The position numbers and the translations under genes were made by a program. The notes beneath the pieces were generated by a model. The model was not told where the DNA came from. It saw only the letters and a list, made by a program, of their open reading frames with translations, and ran no database searches. From NCBI RefSeq assembly GCF_030418455.1, contig NZ_JAUHPW010000011.1:36733-100732 (forward strand): 64,000 bases of DNA, written 5' to 3'. The first letter of the stretch is position 1, and every line of letters begins with the position of its first letter. Positions 1 to 8,756 of this stretch are shown here, one piece after another. This stretch comes from Demequina litoralis (GTDB taxonomy: Bacteria > Actinomycetota > Actinomycetes > Actinomycetales > Demequinaceae).

Positions 1-1
1 G

Positions 2-1381
2 CTCGCGACGGGCCTCGCCGTCCTCGCCGCCGTCGTGCTCGCCCGTACCGCGGTCGCGTGGCTGCAGGAGCGCCTCGCGCACCGCGCGGGCGTCCGCGTC
101 ATCTCGCAGCTGCGCGAGATGGTCGTCGACCACGTCGCGACGCGCGGACCGCGATGGTCCGCAGGCGGCCGCACCGCCGAGGTCGCGACGCTCGTCACCC
201 GCGGCCTCGACGACCTCCTCCCCTACTTCGTGCGCTACCTGCCGCAGCTGGCCCTCGCGGTGACGGTGACGCCGGTCATGCTGGTCGTGGTGCTCGGCCT
301 GGACTGGCTCTCCGCGGTCATCGTGTTCGCGACGCTGCCGCTCGTGCCGGTGTTCATGATCCTCGTCGGCCTGGTCACGCAGGAGCGGTCCGCGCGCCAC
401 CTCGCGGCGATGCAGCGCCTCGGCGCGCGCACGCTGGACCTCATCGAGGGCCTCCCCACGCTCAAGGCGCTGGGTCGCGAGCGCGGTCCCGCGGCGCGCG
501 TGCGCGAGCTCGGCGACGCGCAGCGGCGCGCCACGATGGGCTCGCTGCGCGTCGCGTTCCTGTCCGGCATGGTGCTCGAGCTGCTCACGACCCTGGCCGT
601 CGCGATCGTCGCCGTCACCATGGGCTTCCGGCTCATCGCCGGGGAGATCGGCATCGAGACCGCGCTCGCGGTGCTCGTCCTCGCACCCGAGGTCTACCTG
701 CCGCTGCGCAACGTCGGCACGCACTTCCACGCCTCCGCCGACGGCCTCGCCGCCGCGGACGCCGCCTTCACCCTGCTCGACGAGGAGGACCCGGCGCGGG
801 CGCGCCGACCGCTCGGCACGGCCCCCGACGCGCGCGGCCGCGTGCTCGAGGTGTCCGGCCTCGCGGTGGCCACTCCCGACGGCACGCGTCTCGCTCCCGC
901 CGCGCTGAGCTTCGCCGCGGCCCCCGGAGCGATCACGGCGCTGCGGGGCCCCAACGGCGAGGGCAAGTCGACGGCGCTGCTCGCGCTCACGGGCCTGCTC
1001 GCGCCCGATGCGGGCACCGTCGCCGTGGGCGGCACCGCCGTGCTGAGGGACGATGCGGCGGTCGACGAGGCGTCCTGGCTCGCCCAGGTCGCGTGGGTGC
1101 CGCAGCGGCCCGACCTCGGGCCCGCGGGCCGCACCCTGTCGCTCGGGCAGCGCCAGCGGCGCGCCCTGGCGCGGGCCTTCGAGTCCGGCCGCCCGCTGAT
1201 CCTGCTGGACGAGCCCACGTCCCACCTCGACCGTGCGTCGCGGGCCGACGTGATCGCCGGGATGCGCGCGCTCGCCGAGGCGGGCGCGACGGTCGTCGTG
1301 GCGACCCACGAGGCCGAGGTGCTCGCGGCCGCCGATGCGGTGGTCGAGGTCACCGCGGCGCGCGCGGAGGCGGCGTCATGA
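2..1381 (+). CDS. cydD: CydD, thiol-reductant ABC exporter subunit (5' partial)
   Basis: This half of the heterodimeric CydDC exporter, which moves glutathione/cysteine-type reductants across the membrane and is needed for cytochrome bd assembly, enters the window already open. The visible 459 residues hold several membrane helices and then an ATPase domain: Walker A GPNGEGKST near residue 316, Q-loop VPQRPDL near 366, signature LSLGQ near 379 and Walker B LILLDEP near 399. Only about 11 residues separate the Q-loop from the signature, where ABC ATPases usually have 40-50, so most of the helical subdomain appears absent without a frame break. The stop overlaps the cydC start (ATGA), so the two are translationally coupled. 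cydAB would be expected upstream, outside the window. Confidence 0.9.
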   Translation, partial: LATGLAVLAAVVLARTAVAWLQERLAHRAGVRVISQLREMVVDHVATRGPRWSAGGRTAEVATLVTRGLDDLLPYFVRYLPQLALAVTVTPVMLVVVLGLDWLSAVIVFATLPLVPVFMILVGLVTQERSARHLAAMQRLGARTLDLIEGLPTLKALGRERGPAARVRELGDAQRRATMGSLRVAFLSGMVLELLTTLAVAIVAVTMGFRLIAGEIGIETALAVLVLAPEVYLPLRNVGTHFHASADGLAAADAAFTLLDEEDPARARRPLGTAPDARGRVLEVSGLAVATPDGTRLAPAALSFAAAPGAITALRGPNGEGKSTALLALTGLLAPDAGTVAVGGTAVLRDDAAVDEASWLAQVAWVPQRPDLGPAGRTLSLGQRQRRALARAFESGRPLILLDEPTSHLDRASRADVIAGMRALAEAGATVVVATHEAEVLAAADAVVEVTAARAEAAS

Positions 1382-3021
1382 CCCGCCGCACGTCCGACCT
1401 CTCCCTGCTGCGCGAGGCGATCCGCGACACCGGCGTGAGCCGGTGGGCGATCACCCGCGCGATCCTCGCGGGCACCATGGCGCTCGGCTCCGCGGTCGGG
1501 CTCGCGGCCGTCGCCGCGTGGCTCATCGCCAAGGCCGCGCAGATGCCCTCGCCCGCGGACGTCGCCCTCGCGGCGACCATCGTCCGCTTCTTCGGCATCT
1601 CCCGCGGGCTCTTCCGCTACCTCGAGCGGCTCGCGTCGCACGATGCGGCGCTGCGCGGCGTGGTGACGCTCCGCGAGCGCGCCTACGACCGCCTCGCGCG
1701 CTCGGGCGCCCGCACGGTGCTGGGCCTGCGCCGCGGCGACATCGTCGCGCGCATGGGCGCCGACCTCGACGCGATCGGCGACGCGGTGGTGCGCGCGATC
1801 GTCCCGCTCGGGGTCGCCGCGACGGTGTCCGCGATCTCGGTCGCGATCGTCGCGATCCTGCTACCGACCGCGGGCCTCGCGCTGGCCGTGTGCCTCGTGC
1901 TCGCGGGCGTGGTGCCGGCCGTGCTCACCGCCCGCTCGGCGCGCATCGCCGCGGTGGCGGGCGCGCGGGCGCACGCCGAGGTGTCCGCTGCCGCGCTGTC
2001 CGCCATGGACGGTGCGACCGAGCACCGCGTGTGGGGCACGCTCGACGACGCGGCCGGCGCGCTGCGGGACGCCGACCGGGACGCCGAGCACGCCCACGAG
2101 CTGGCGGCGCGGCCCGCCGCGTGGGCCGCGGGCTTCCAGGCGCTGTTCTCCGGTGTCGCGCTCGTGGCGCTGGTCGCGCTCGGCGTGCTCGCGGTGCGGT
2201 CCGGCGACCTCGACGGCCCGTCCGCCGCGGTGGTCGCGCTGCTCCCGCTCGCGGCCTTCGAGGCGGTGGGCGCGGTGCCCGCCGCGATCATGCAGTACTT
2301 CCGCTCGGCGGCGGCGGCGCGCCGCCTCGCCGAGCTCGTCGACGAGCCCGGCGAGGACCCGGCGACGGCGCCGCGGGAGGCACCCGCCGCATCGTCCCTC
2401 GCGCTCGACGCCCTCAGCGTCGCCTGGCCCGGGATGACCCCCACCCCGCCGGTGAGCGCGCGCGTCGCGCCCGGTCAGGTGCTGGCGGTCGTGGGCCGCT
2501 CCGGGGTGGGCAAGACCACGCTGCTCACCACCATCGCGGGCGCCCTGGCGCCCGCCTCCGGCGACGTGACGCTCGACGGGCGGCCCTCCTCCCCCGCCGA
2601 CACCGGCACGGTGGTGGCGATGACCGCGGAGGACGCGCACGTGTTCGGCACCACGGTCCTCGAGAACCTGCGCGTGGCTCGCGGCGACGTCACCGAGGCC
2701 GAGGCATGGGACGCGCTCGCGCTCGTCGGGCTCGACGCCTGGGTGCGCGGGCTGCCCGACGGGCTGCACACCGAGCTGGGCGCCGGCGGACGGTCGGTCT
2801 CGGGCGGCGAGCGCCGCCGCCTGCTGCTCGCGCGGGCGGGCCTCGCGCCCGCGCCGGTCGCGCTGGTGGACGAGCCCGCGGAGCACCTCGACGACGCCGG
2901 CGCGGACGCGCTGCGGGCGTTCGTGTCACGGATGCGGGCGGAGGGCCGTACCGTGGTGCTCGTCACCCACGACCTGTCGCTCCTCGACCTTGCGGACTCG
3001 GTGGTGAGCCTCGATGACTGA
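1378..3021 (+). CDS. cydC: CydC, thiol-reductant ABC exporter subunit
   Basis: This is the second CydDC subunit, 547 residues. A membrane domain with paired hydrophobic helices (residues about 20-65, 130-185, 260-310) precedes a complete ATPase domain with Walker A GRSGVGKTT near residue 372, signature VSGGERRR near 475 and Walker B VALVDEP near 495. Unlike its partner, the segment between Q-loop and signature is full length. It starts inside the last codons of cydD (ATGA overlap), and its own stop lies just before a sensor kinase, so exporter and sensor may be one transcript. Family and role are secure; the exact substrate is not. Confidence 0.93.
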   Translation: MTRRTSDLSLLREAIRDTGVSRWAITRAILAGTMALGSAVGLAAVAAWLIAKAAQMPSPADVALAATIVRFFGISRGLFRYLERLASHDAALRGVVTLRERAYDRLARSGARTVLGLRRGDIVARMGADLDAIGDAVVRAIVPLGVAATVSAISVAIVAILLPTAGLALAVCLVLAGVVPAVLTARSARIAAVAGARAHAEVSAAALSAMDGATEHRVWGTLDDAAGALRDADRDAEHAHELAARPAAWAAGFQALFSGVALVALVALGVLAVRSGDLDGPSAAVVALLPLAAFEAVGAVPAAIMQYFRSAAAARRLAELVDEPGEDPATAPREAPAASSLALDALSVAWPGMTPTPPVSARVAPGQVLAVVGRSGVGKTTLLTTIAGALAPASGDVTLDGRPSSPADTGTVVAMTAEDAHVFGTTVLENLRVARGDVTEAEAWDALALVGLDAWVRGLPDGLHTELGAGGRSVSGGERRRLLLARAGLAPAPVALVDEPAEHLDDAGADALRAFVSRMRAEGRTVVLVTHDLSLLDLADSVVSLDD

Positions 3022-3046
3022 ACCTGCCCCCCGGAAGGAGTCGCGC

Positions 3047-4639
3047 TTGTCGGACGCGATGACCGACGCGATCGTCTCGCTCAACCAGGAGCTGGACCTC
3101 GCGCACACGCTCGACATGTTCCTCACCGCGCTGATCGACCAGACCGGCGCGAAGTACGCCGCGATCAACGTGCTCGACGAGGAGGGCATCAGCGTCGAGT
3201 TCCACTACAAGGGCATCCCGTCCGGCGTGTGGGAGCACATCCAGCGCGCGCCCAACGCCGTCGGCGTGCTCGGTCAGATCCCCGACGAGGGCACCCTCGT
3301 CCTCGCGGACCTCACGCAGCATCCGGCCTTCCAGGGCATGCCGAAGCACCACCCGCCCATGGGCTCGTTCCTCGGGACCTCGCTCAAGGTGCGCGGCAGC
3401 GTGTTCGGCTACCTCTACCTCGCGAGCAAGCCCGGCGAGTTCACGGCCGAGGACGAGGCCTCGGTCGAGGCCCTGGCCGCCGCCGCATCGGTCGCGATCG
3501 ACAACGCGCAGCTGTACGAGAAGGCGCTCGCGCGCGAGCGCTGGCTGACCGCGTCGCAGGACATCACCACCGCGCTCCTCGCGGACCCGGGCGACGAGGA
3601 GGTCTTCGAGACCATCGTGGAGTCCGCGAAGGACCTCGCGGGCGCGGTCAACGCCGCGCTCGTGCTGCCCGGCGTCGACGGCAGCTGGACCATGGAGATC
3701 ACGTCAGGGCCGCGCGCGGGCGAGCTGCTCGGCCTCGAGCTGCCGGCCGAGGGGCGCGCGATCGAGGTGATCCGCTCCGGTCGGGGCGTGACGTCCACGG
3801 AGCCGCCCGGGTCGATCGTGCTCGACGCCGTGCAGTCCTTCGGGCCCACGATGTACGCGCCGCTGAGCGCCGAGCACCGCCCGGTGGGTCTGCTCATGCT
3901 GTGGCGCGATCGCGGCATGGCGTCGTTCACCGCGGAGGACCTCGAGATCGCGCAGCGCTTCGCGACGCAGGCGGCCATGGCGCTGTCCGTCGCCGAGCTG
4001 TCGCATGTGAAGAGCAAGACGACGCTGCTCGAGGAGCGTCAGCGCCTCGCGGACGACCTTCACGACTTCGTGTCGCAGGAGCTGTTCGCGACGGCGATGC
4101 AGCTCGAGTCCGTCTCGCACGACGTCGAGCCGCGCATCGCGACGCGGCTCATGCGCACGCTCGACCACGTCAAGCGCGCGCAGCACGAGGTGCGGGGCGT
4201 CATGAGCTCGCTCGCGGGCCAGCGCACGTCCGAGCCGATCTCGGAGCGCATCCGCCGCGAGATCGTCATGGCCACCGACTCGATGGGCTTCGCGCCGCGC
4301 GTCAAGGTCGACTGGGCGGAGGTGTCGCACGCGATCGCGGGCGAGCCGTCCCTGTCGGACGACGTGGTCGCGGTGGTCCGCGAGATGCTCTCGAACGTGG
4401 CCCGCCACGCGGAGGCCACCTCGGTCTACATGGAGATCTCGGGCGCCGAGGGGCGCCTCGTGGTGTCGGTCGTCGACGACGGCATCGGCCCCGTCGGCGC
4501 GACCAACCGCCACTCCGGCACGTCGAACCTCGCGAACCGCGCGCTGCGCCGCAACGGCACCTTCACGCTCGCGCCGTCGCGGCCCGGCGCGTCACGCCCC
4601 GGCACGTACGCCGAGTGGAACGTCGAGGGCCAGGGGTAG
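3047..4639 (+). CDS. GAF-domain sensor histidine kinase (DevS/NarX-like)
   Basis: This is a cytosolic two-component sensor with two tandem GAF domains (about residues 15-160 and 180-315), an HisKA_3 dimerisation helix with the phospho-accepting His in LADDLHD (near residue 339) and a C-terminal HATPase domain with an NVARHA N-box. I prefer the TTG start at 3047 because GGAAGGAG lies 7 nt upstream; an ATG at 3014 in the same frame would overlap cydC by 8 nt and has no clear ribosome site. The convergent NarL-type regulator at 4786-5403 is the obvious partner. Position after cydDC suggests a redox or respiratory input (inference). A haem or flavin ligand in the GAF domains cannot be judged from sequence alone. 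Confidence 0.85.
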   Translation: MSDAMTDAIVSLNQELDLAHTLDMFLTALIDQTGAKYAAINVLDEEGISVEFHYKGIPSGVWEHIQRAPNAVGVLGQIPDEGTLVLADLTQHPAFQGMPKHHPPMGSFLGTSLKVRGSVFGYLYLASKPGEFTAEDEASVEALAAAASVAIDNAQLYEKALARERWLTASQDITTALLADPGDEEVFETIVESAKDLAGAVNAALVLPGVDGSWTMEITSGPRAGELLGLELPAEGRAIEVIRSGRGVTSTEPPGSIVLDAVQSFGPTMYAPLSAEHRPVGLLMLWRDRGMASFTAEDLEIAQRFATQAAMALSVAELSHVKSKTTLLEERQRLADDLHDFVSQELFATAMQLESVSHDVEPRIATRLMRTLDHVKRAQHEVRGVMSSLAGQRTSEPISERIRREIVMATDSMGFAPRVKVDWAEVSHAIAGEPSLSDDVVAVVREMLSNVARHAEATSVYMEISGAEGRLVVSVVDDGIGPVGATNRHSGTSNLANRALRRNGTFTLAPSRPGASRPGTYAEWNVEGQG

Positions 4640-4656
4640 CCGCCCGCTGTTCGCCT

Positions 4657-4757
4657 CTCCACACAGAGGTGCCCGGATCCGCAGGGATCCGGGCATGTCC
4701 TCGTTCACATCGGGGTCTCGTGTGGAGCAGTGCACCGCTCGCGTGGAGGGGTACCCG
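4657..4757. repeat. Convergent-gap repeat element, copy A (contains a bidirectional terminator)
   Basis: The space between the convergent kinase and regulator genes holds an element that recurs at 23365-23467. It begins with CTCCAC, contains a perfect hairpin (TGCCCGGATCC, loop GCAG, GGATCCGGGCA, 4670-4695), then GTTCACATCG at 4703 and two GTGGAG boxes. In both copies CTCCAC lies exactly 46 nt before GTTCACATCG, and the GTGGAG boxes are the inverse of the leading CTCCAC. The hairpin probably terminates transcripts from both sides. Confidence 0.6.
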
Positions 4758-4785
4758 GCGCGGGGCGGCTGTGGGCCGCCGCAGG

Positions 4786-5403
4786 CTAGCCGCGGAAGGA
4801 GTGCGCGCGCTTGGCGGTCGCCCACGCGACCACCTGGGTGCGGCGCTGGAGGCCCATCTTCGCGAGCACGCTCGTGACGTGGTTCTTGACCGTCTTCTCG
4901 GCGATGCCGAGCTTCTCGGCGATCTCGCGGTTCGCGAGGCCCGCGCCGACGAGGTCGAGCACCCGGCGCTCCATCGGCGTGAGGCGGGCGACCACGTCGT
5001 CCTCGTGCACGGAGATGTGCTGGCCGTGCTCCCGACCGCTCGCGGCGTCGCGGACGGCCTTGAGGACCTCGTGCGAGTCGGCGGTCTTGGCGAGGAACAC
5101 GTCGGCACCGGCGTTGCGGGCCGCGGCACGCGCCTCGTCGTCGTCGTAGCTGGTGAGCACCACGATGTGGGTCTCGGGCAGCTTGGCGCGCACGTGGTTG
5201 ATCACGTCGAGGCCGGTGCCGTCGGGAAGGCGCAGGTCAGACAGGATCACCTGGGGTCGGACTGCCTCCGCGCGGCGGACCGCCTGCGCGACCGTCGACG
5301 CCTCGGCGACGACGGCGATGCCGTCCGCCCGCTCGAGGATGTCGCAGATGCCACGACGCACGACCTCGTGGTCGTCGAGAACCAGCACGGTGATGTCAGA
5401 CAT
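4786..5403 (-). CDS. NarL/FixJ-family response regulator
   Basis: This 205-residue regulator has a receiver domain (residues 1-120) with acidic pocket DD at 10-11, phospho-acceptor Asp56 in ILSDLRLPDG and the conserved Lys in LAKTAD, followed by a LuxR-type helix-turn-helix (residues about 140-200, motif ANREIAEKLGIAEKTVKNH). It faces the GAF histidine kinase tail to tail and is almost certainly its output partner, as in DevR/DevS and NarL/NarX pairs. No target site is visible. Spacing to mutM downstream is about 20 nt on the opposite side, but mutM ends there, so the two are not an operon. Confidence 0.9.
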   Translation of the reverse strand: MSDITVLVLDDHEVVRRGICDILERADGIAVVAEASTVAQAVRRAEAVRPQVILSDLRLPDGTGLDVINHVRAKLPETHIVVLTSYDDDEARAAARNAGADVFLAKTADSHEVLKAVRDAASGREHGQHISVHEDDVVARLTPMERRVLDLVGAGLANREIAEKLGIAEKTVKNHVTSVLAKMGLQRRTQVVAWATAKRAHSFRG

Positions 5404-5424
5404 AAGCAGAATGCTACCCCGGTC

Positions 5425-6354
5425 CTAGGACCCGGGACCCTTGCGACGCGCGCTCCACCGGCGCTGGCAGCGGGGGCACCAGTGGGTCGAGCGCCCGCCG
5501 ATCGTCTCGCGGCGCAGCGGTGAGCCGCAGCGGGTGCACGGCTCGCCCGCGCGCCCGTACGCCTCGAGCGAGCGCGAGAAGTAGCCGGACTCGCCGTTGA
5601 CGTTGACGTACAGCGCGTCGAAGGACGTGCCGCCCTGGGCGAGCGCCCGGGACATCACCTCCCGACCGGCGTCCAGCAGCGTGCGGGCGGACGATGCGGT
5701 GACGGCGTGGGCGGGACGCTCGGGGTGGACGCGGGCGAGCCACAGGGCCTCGTCGGCGTAGATGTTGCCCAGCCCGCTCACCACGGTCTGGTCGAGCAGC
5801 ACCTGCTTGATCCCTCGGGCGCCGCGCCGCAGGGCCCGGGCGGCCGCCGCATCGTCCAGCGCCGGGTCGAGGGCGTCGCGGCCGATGTGCGCGACCGAGG
5901 CCGGCAGGACCGGCAGCGGCGTGCCCTCTCCCCCGGGGCCGCCGTCGGGCGCGGCGACGAGCGGCTCGACGTGCAGGTAGCCGAACGTGCGCTGGTCGAG
6001 GAAGTCGAGGGTGAGCGCGGGTGCGGCGAGGGTGAGGCGCGCGCGGCAGTGACGGTGCGGCTCGGGGACATCCGTGTGGACGCGGAACTGGCCCGACATG
6101 CCCAGGTGCGCGGACAGCGCGAGGAGGGGCGCATCGTCCCCCTGCTCGGGGGCGAGCTCGGCCCACAGGAACTTGCCGCGGCGGACCCAGCGCGACAGCA
6201 CGAGACCCTCGGTCTCCGCGGAGAACTCCGCGGGCCCGCCGGGCAGGAGGCGCACGCACGAGTCGCGCAGGACGTCGGCGCGTGCGATGCGGGCGCCGGT
6301 GACGAGCGACGCGAGTCCGCGGCGGACCGTCTCGACCTCGGGAAGCTCAGGCAA
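5425..6354 (-). CDS. mutM: Formamidopyrimidine-DNA glycosylase (Fpg/MutM)
   Basis: This base-excision enzyme removes 8-oxoguanine and formamidopyrimidines and nicks the abasic site. The catalytic N-terminal Pro must follow the initiator directly, so the start is the TTG at 6354 that reads (M)PELPEVETVRRGL; ATG codons further upstream would bury the Pro. Glu3 is present, and the C-terminus carries the CxxC...CxxC zinc finger (CTRC and CPRC) used for DNA binding. It has 309 residues, about 25 nt downstream of rnc, which is the usual actinobacterial rpmF-rnc-mutM order. Two copies of the dispersed GACGATGC motif lie in the coding region (5849, 6131). Confidence 0.93.
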   Translation of the reverse strand: MPELPEVETVRRGLASLVTGARIARADVLRDSCVRLLPGGPAEFSAETEGLVLSRWVRRGKFLWAELAPEQGDDAPLLALSAHLGMSGQFRVHTDVPEPHRHCRARLTLAAPALTLDFLDQRTFGYLHVEPLVAAPDGGPGGEGTPLPVLPASVAHIGRDALDPALDDAAAARALRRGARGIKQVLLDQTVVSGLGNIYADEALWLARVHPERPAHAVTASSARTLLDAGREVMSRALAQGGTSFDALYVNVNGESGYFSRSLEAYGRAGEPCTRCGSPLRRETIGGRSTHWCPRCQRRWSARRKGPGS

Positions 6355-6379
6355 CGGCGTGCTCGGGTGACGGCGGGCG

Positions 6380-7084
6380 TCAGGCGTCGGTGAGGACCGC
6401 GTACGCCTCGGCCGCGGCATCCTGCTCGGCGTGCTTCTTCGCGGTGCCGGTGCCGGAGCCCTTGGGCTCGCCCGCGATGAGGACGGTGGCGGTGAAGCGG
6501 CGCGCGTGGTCGGGGCCCTCGCCCGTGACCTCGTAGACGGGGCTGCCGAGGCCGCGCTCGGCGCAGGCCTCCTGGAGCGACGTCTTCCAGTCGAGCGCGA
6601 CGCCGGAGGTCGCGGCGGCCTCGAGGCTGGGGCCGACCAGGCGGAGCACCACCTCGCGGGCGGTGTCGATGCCGTGCGTGAGGTAGACGGCGCCGAGGAT
6701 CGCCTCGAAGGCGTCGCAGAGAATCGAGTCCTTGTCGTTTCCGCCGGTGGCCTTCTCGCCCTTGCCCAGCAGGATGCAGGGGCCGAGGCCGATGTCGCGC
6801 GCGACCACCGCGAGGGCCCGCTGCGAGACGCAGGCGGCCCGCATCTTCGCGAGCTCGCCCTCGGGGAGGTCGGGGTGCGCGTGGTAGAGGCGGTCCGTCA
6901 CGACGATGCCGAGGACGGAGTCTCCCAGGAACTCCAAACGCTCGTTCGTCGGGAGGCCTCCGGCCTCGTAGGCGAACGAGCGGTGGGTGAGCGCGAGCAC
7001 CAGCAGGTCGGGGTCCACGTGGACACCCAACCTGCTGATCAGGGCGTCAGCTGCCTGCTGCCCTGGAATGCTCATGCTCGTCAT
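6380..7084 (-). CDS. rnc: Ribonuclease III
   Basis: This double-strand-specific endoribonuclease matures rRNA. It has 234 residues: the RNase III domain with signature NERLEFLGDSVLG (residues 47-59) and a second acidic cluster in CDAFEAILGAVYL, then a dsRNA-binding domain with the C-terminal GTAKKHAEQDAA helix. The start may be the first ATG or the one three codons later. It sits between rpmF and mutM on the same strand and is probably co-transcribed with them. Confidence 0.95.
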   Translation of the reverse strand: MTSMSIPGQQAADALISRLGVHVDPDLLVLALTHRSFAYEAGGLPTNERLEFLGDSVLGIVVTDRLYHAHPDLPEGELAKMRAACVSQRALAVVARDIGLGPCILLGKGEKATGGNDKDSILCDAFEAILGAVYLTHGIDTAREVVLRLVGPSLEAAATSGVALDWKTSLQEACAERGLGSPVYEVTGEGPDHARRFTATVLIAGEPKGSGTGTAKKHAEQDAAAEAYAVLTDA

Positions 7085-7106
7085 TCACGCCGTGAGGCGT
7101 GGTGCC

Positions 7107-7301
7107 TCAGCCAGCGTGCTCGGTGCGCAGCGCCTCGACGTACTGGCGCCCGTTGTAGGCACCGCACGACGGGCACGCGGTGTGCTGCAGCTTGTCGGCC
7201 TTGCACTGGGGGCACGTCGAAAGGTTGGCAGCGGTCGTCTTCCACTGCGAGCGACGTGCACGCGTGTTGCTGCGCGACATCTTGCGCTTCGGAACAGCCA
7301 C
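7107..7301 (-). CDS. rpmF: 50S ribosomal protein L32
   Basis: This 64-residue ribosomal protein begins with a GTG that reads (M)[13 protein letters not shown], the invariant L32 start. CPQC and CPSC form a zinc ribbon, so this is the zinc-containing form of L32. The start lies 2 nt after the DUF177 stop, a coupling conserved across bacteria, and rnc follows after 22 nt. Confidence 0.97.
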   Translation of the reverse strand: MAVPKRKMSRSNTRARRSQWKTTAANLSTCPQCKADKLQHTACPSCGAYNGRQYVEALRTEHAG

Positions 7302-7303
7302 GG

Positions 7304-7861
7304 CTAACTCTCTTTCTCGTCGGTCAAACTCTTGAGTGCGGCCCACCTCGGGTCCAGCACCTCGTGCGCGTGATCCGGGTCGTCCGCGAGGCGTGCTCCG
7401 CACTGGTCGCACAGCCCCGGGCAGTCCGGGTCACACAGCGGCGTGAACGGGAGGTTCGTCACCACCGCGTCTCGCACCACCTCTTCGAGCTCGAGGTTCT
7501 CACCGTCGAACTCGAAGACGTCCTCCGAGTCCTCGTCCTCGCCCGCGGTACGCGAGTCGGGGTACTCGAACAGTCCTTGGACCGGGGCGGCAACCTGCTG
7601 CCGCACCTCGTCCAGGCACCGTCCGCACTCCCCGATCGCCGTCCCGTGGACGGTTCCGGAGACCCAGATGCCCTCCTGCACGGATTCGAGGCTCAGCTCG
7701 AGCCTCACCTCCGCGCCCTCGGGCACTGCGATCAGATCGGTGCCGAGGACCGCGGGGGCCGGGAAGACCTCGGAGACAAGCCTCTGCGCACCCGGGCGCC
7801 GCACGATGTCTCGAACAGAGAAGGTGTACGGCGAGGGAGCAGGGCGTGAAGTGTGAGCCAC
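7304..7861 (-). CDS. DUF177/YceD family protein
   Basis: This is the conserved partner of rpmF, implicated in 23S rRNA and ribosome assembly in other organisms. A GTG start at 7861 is chosen because AGGAGG stands 5 nt upstream; it gives 185 residues. Visible features are CGRCLD in the middle, an acidic stretch ([14 protein letters not shown]) and a C-terminal [16 protein letters not shown] cysteine cluster that may bind zinc. It is co-transcribed with rpmF (2-nt gap). Confidence 0.9.
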   Translation of the reverse strand: MAHTSRPAPSPYTFSVRDIVRRPGAQRLVSEVFPAPAVLGTDLIAVPEGAEVRLELSLESVQEGIWVSGTVHGTAIGECGRCLDEVRQQVAAPVQGLFEYPDSRTAGEDEDSEDVFEFDGENLELEEVVRDAVVTNLPFTPLCDPDCPGLCDQCGARLADDPDHAHEVLDPRWAALKSLTDEKES

Positions 7862-8267
7862 ACGCGCCTCCTGGTCGTTCCGGTCCGCGGGGACCTCGGC
7901 CCGCGCCTGTCGGCAGGGCCAGCCCACAACTGTACGCGATGCGGGCGGATTCGGCCAACTCGTCGAGCGGACCGAGGCTCCATTCTCGCACGCGCGTGAG
8001 GGCGGGCGTCGCCTGGCCGCACCACCGCCGCCTGCGGTGCCCCACCCTCACCGCCTGCGGTGCCCCACCCTCACCGCCTGCCGTGCCCCACGCTCACCGC
8101 CTGCTTCCGGGGAAGTGAGCGACGGTTTCAGGCGGTCTCCGACTTCTGCGGGGAGCTGGTGGACGGCACCGTCCGCGAGCTCCCCGTGGGAGTCGAGGAC
8201 TCCTCAGGACCGCCGCTCAGCTCCCCGAAGCGCCAACGACCGGCGTCGATCCTGGTCGCGGCGTCTC
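7862..8267. other. Gap between coaD and the DUF177 gene
   Basis: About 400 bases hold no convincing gene on either strand. They contain a 23-bp tandem repeat (8028-8096) and, nearer coaD, a GC-rich stem of GGGGAGCT and AGCTCCCC around 8156-8198 that may end the coaD transcript. The right part should contain the promoter of the DUF177-rpmF-rnc-mutM run, but I see no confident -35/-10 pair. Confidence 0.5.
8028..8096. repeat. 23-bp tandem repeat, three copies plus a fragment
   Basis: Three head-to-tail copies of a 23-bp unit beginning CCGCCTGC and ending CCTCA or GCTCA lie at 8028-8050, 8051-8073 and 8074-8096; a fourth begins at 8097 and breaks off after CCGCCTGC. The first two copies are identical and the third differs at two positions. 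There are no spacers, so this is a minisatellite and not a CRISPR array. Confidence 0.9.
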
Positions 8268-8756
8268 TCAGCGGGCGCGCTCGGCCGCCAGCGCCGCCGC
8301 GACCGCGTCCACGACGCCGTCCGGCACGTAGCGGCCGATCGAGCCGCCGTGGCGCGCGACGTCGCGCACCAGCGACGAGGCGACGTGGCTGAGCGCGTTG
8401 TCGCCCGTGATGAAGACCGTCTCGATGCCGGTGAGCGACCGGTTCATGAGCGCCATGGGCCGCTCGTAGTCGTAGTCGGCTCCGCCGCGCAGGCCCTTGA
8501 CGATCACGCCGGCACCGATCCCCTTGCAGAAGTCGACGAGCAGCCCCTCGACCGGGACCACCTCGACCCCGTCGAGCGGCTGCGTGGCCCGCTTGGCGAG
8601 CGCGACGCGCGTCTCCAGGTCGAGCAGCGGCGTCTTGGTGGAGTTGTGGGCGACGGCGATGACGACCTTCGAGAACATCGAGCGGGCCCTCGTGGCGATG
8701 TCGACGTGCCCCCAGGTCATCGGGTCGAAGGAACCGGGGAAGACTGCCGTTGTCAT
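8268..8756 (-). CDS. coaD: Phosphopantetheine adenylyltransferase
   Basis: This enzyme joins ATP and 4'-phosphopantetheine to dephospho-CoA, the penultimate step of CoA synthesis. The 162 residues begin with the nucleotidyltransferase signature PGSFDPMTWGH and carry GLRGGADYDYE and VASSLVRDVARHGG, the phosphopantetheine and ATP contacts of the family. Its start overlaps the rsmD stop by 4 nt (ATGA), the usual actinobacterial rsmD-coaD coupling. Confidence 0.97.
   Translation of the reverse strand: MTTAVFPGSFDPMTWGHVDIATRARSMFSKVVIAVAHNSTKTPLLDLETRVALAKRATQPLDGVEVVPVEGLLVDFCKGIGAGVIVKGLRGGADYDYERPMALMNRSLTGIETVFITGDNALSHVASSLVRDVARHGGSIGRYVPDGVVDAVAAALAAERAR

Noticed and set aside
58..3021. 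Very long open frames overlapping real genes, for example a 987-codon frame spanning cydD and cydC
   Set aside because: They are frame shadows common in GC-rich DNA: their upstream parts are Arg/Ala/Pro-rich without domains, while the other frame holds recognisable proteins.
6355..6420. An upstream ATG start for mutM giving 331 residues
   Set aside because: Fpg needs Pro as residue 2, which requires the TTG at 6354.
8028..8110. Regular short repeats suggesting a CRISPR array
   Set aside because: The 23-bp units are head to tail without spacers and no cas gene is present.
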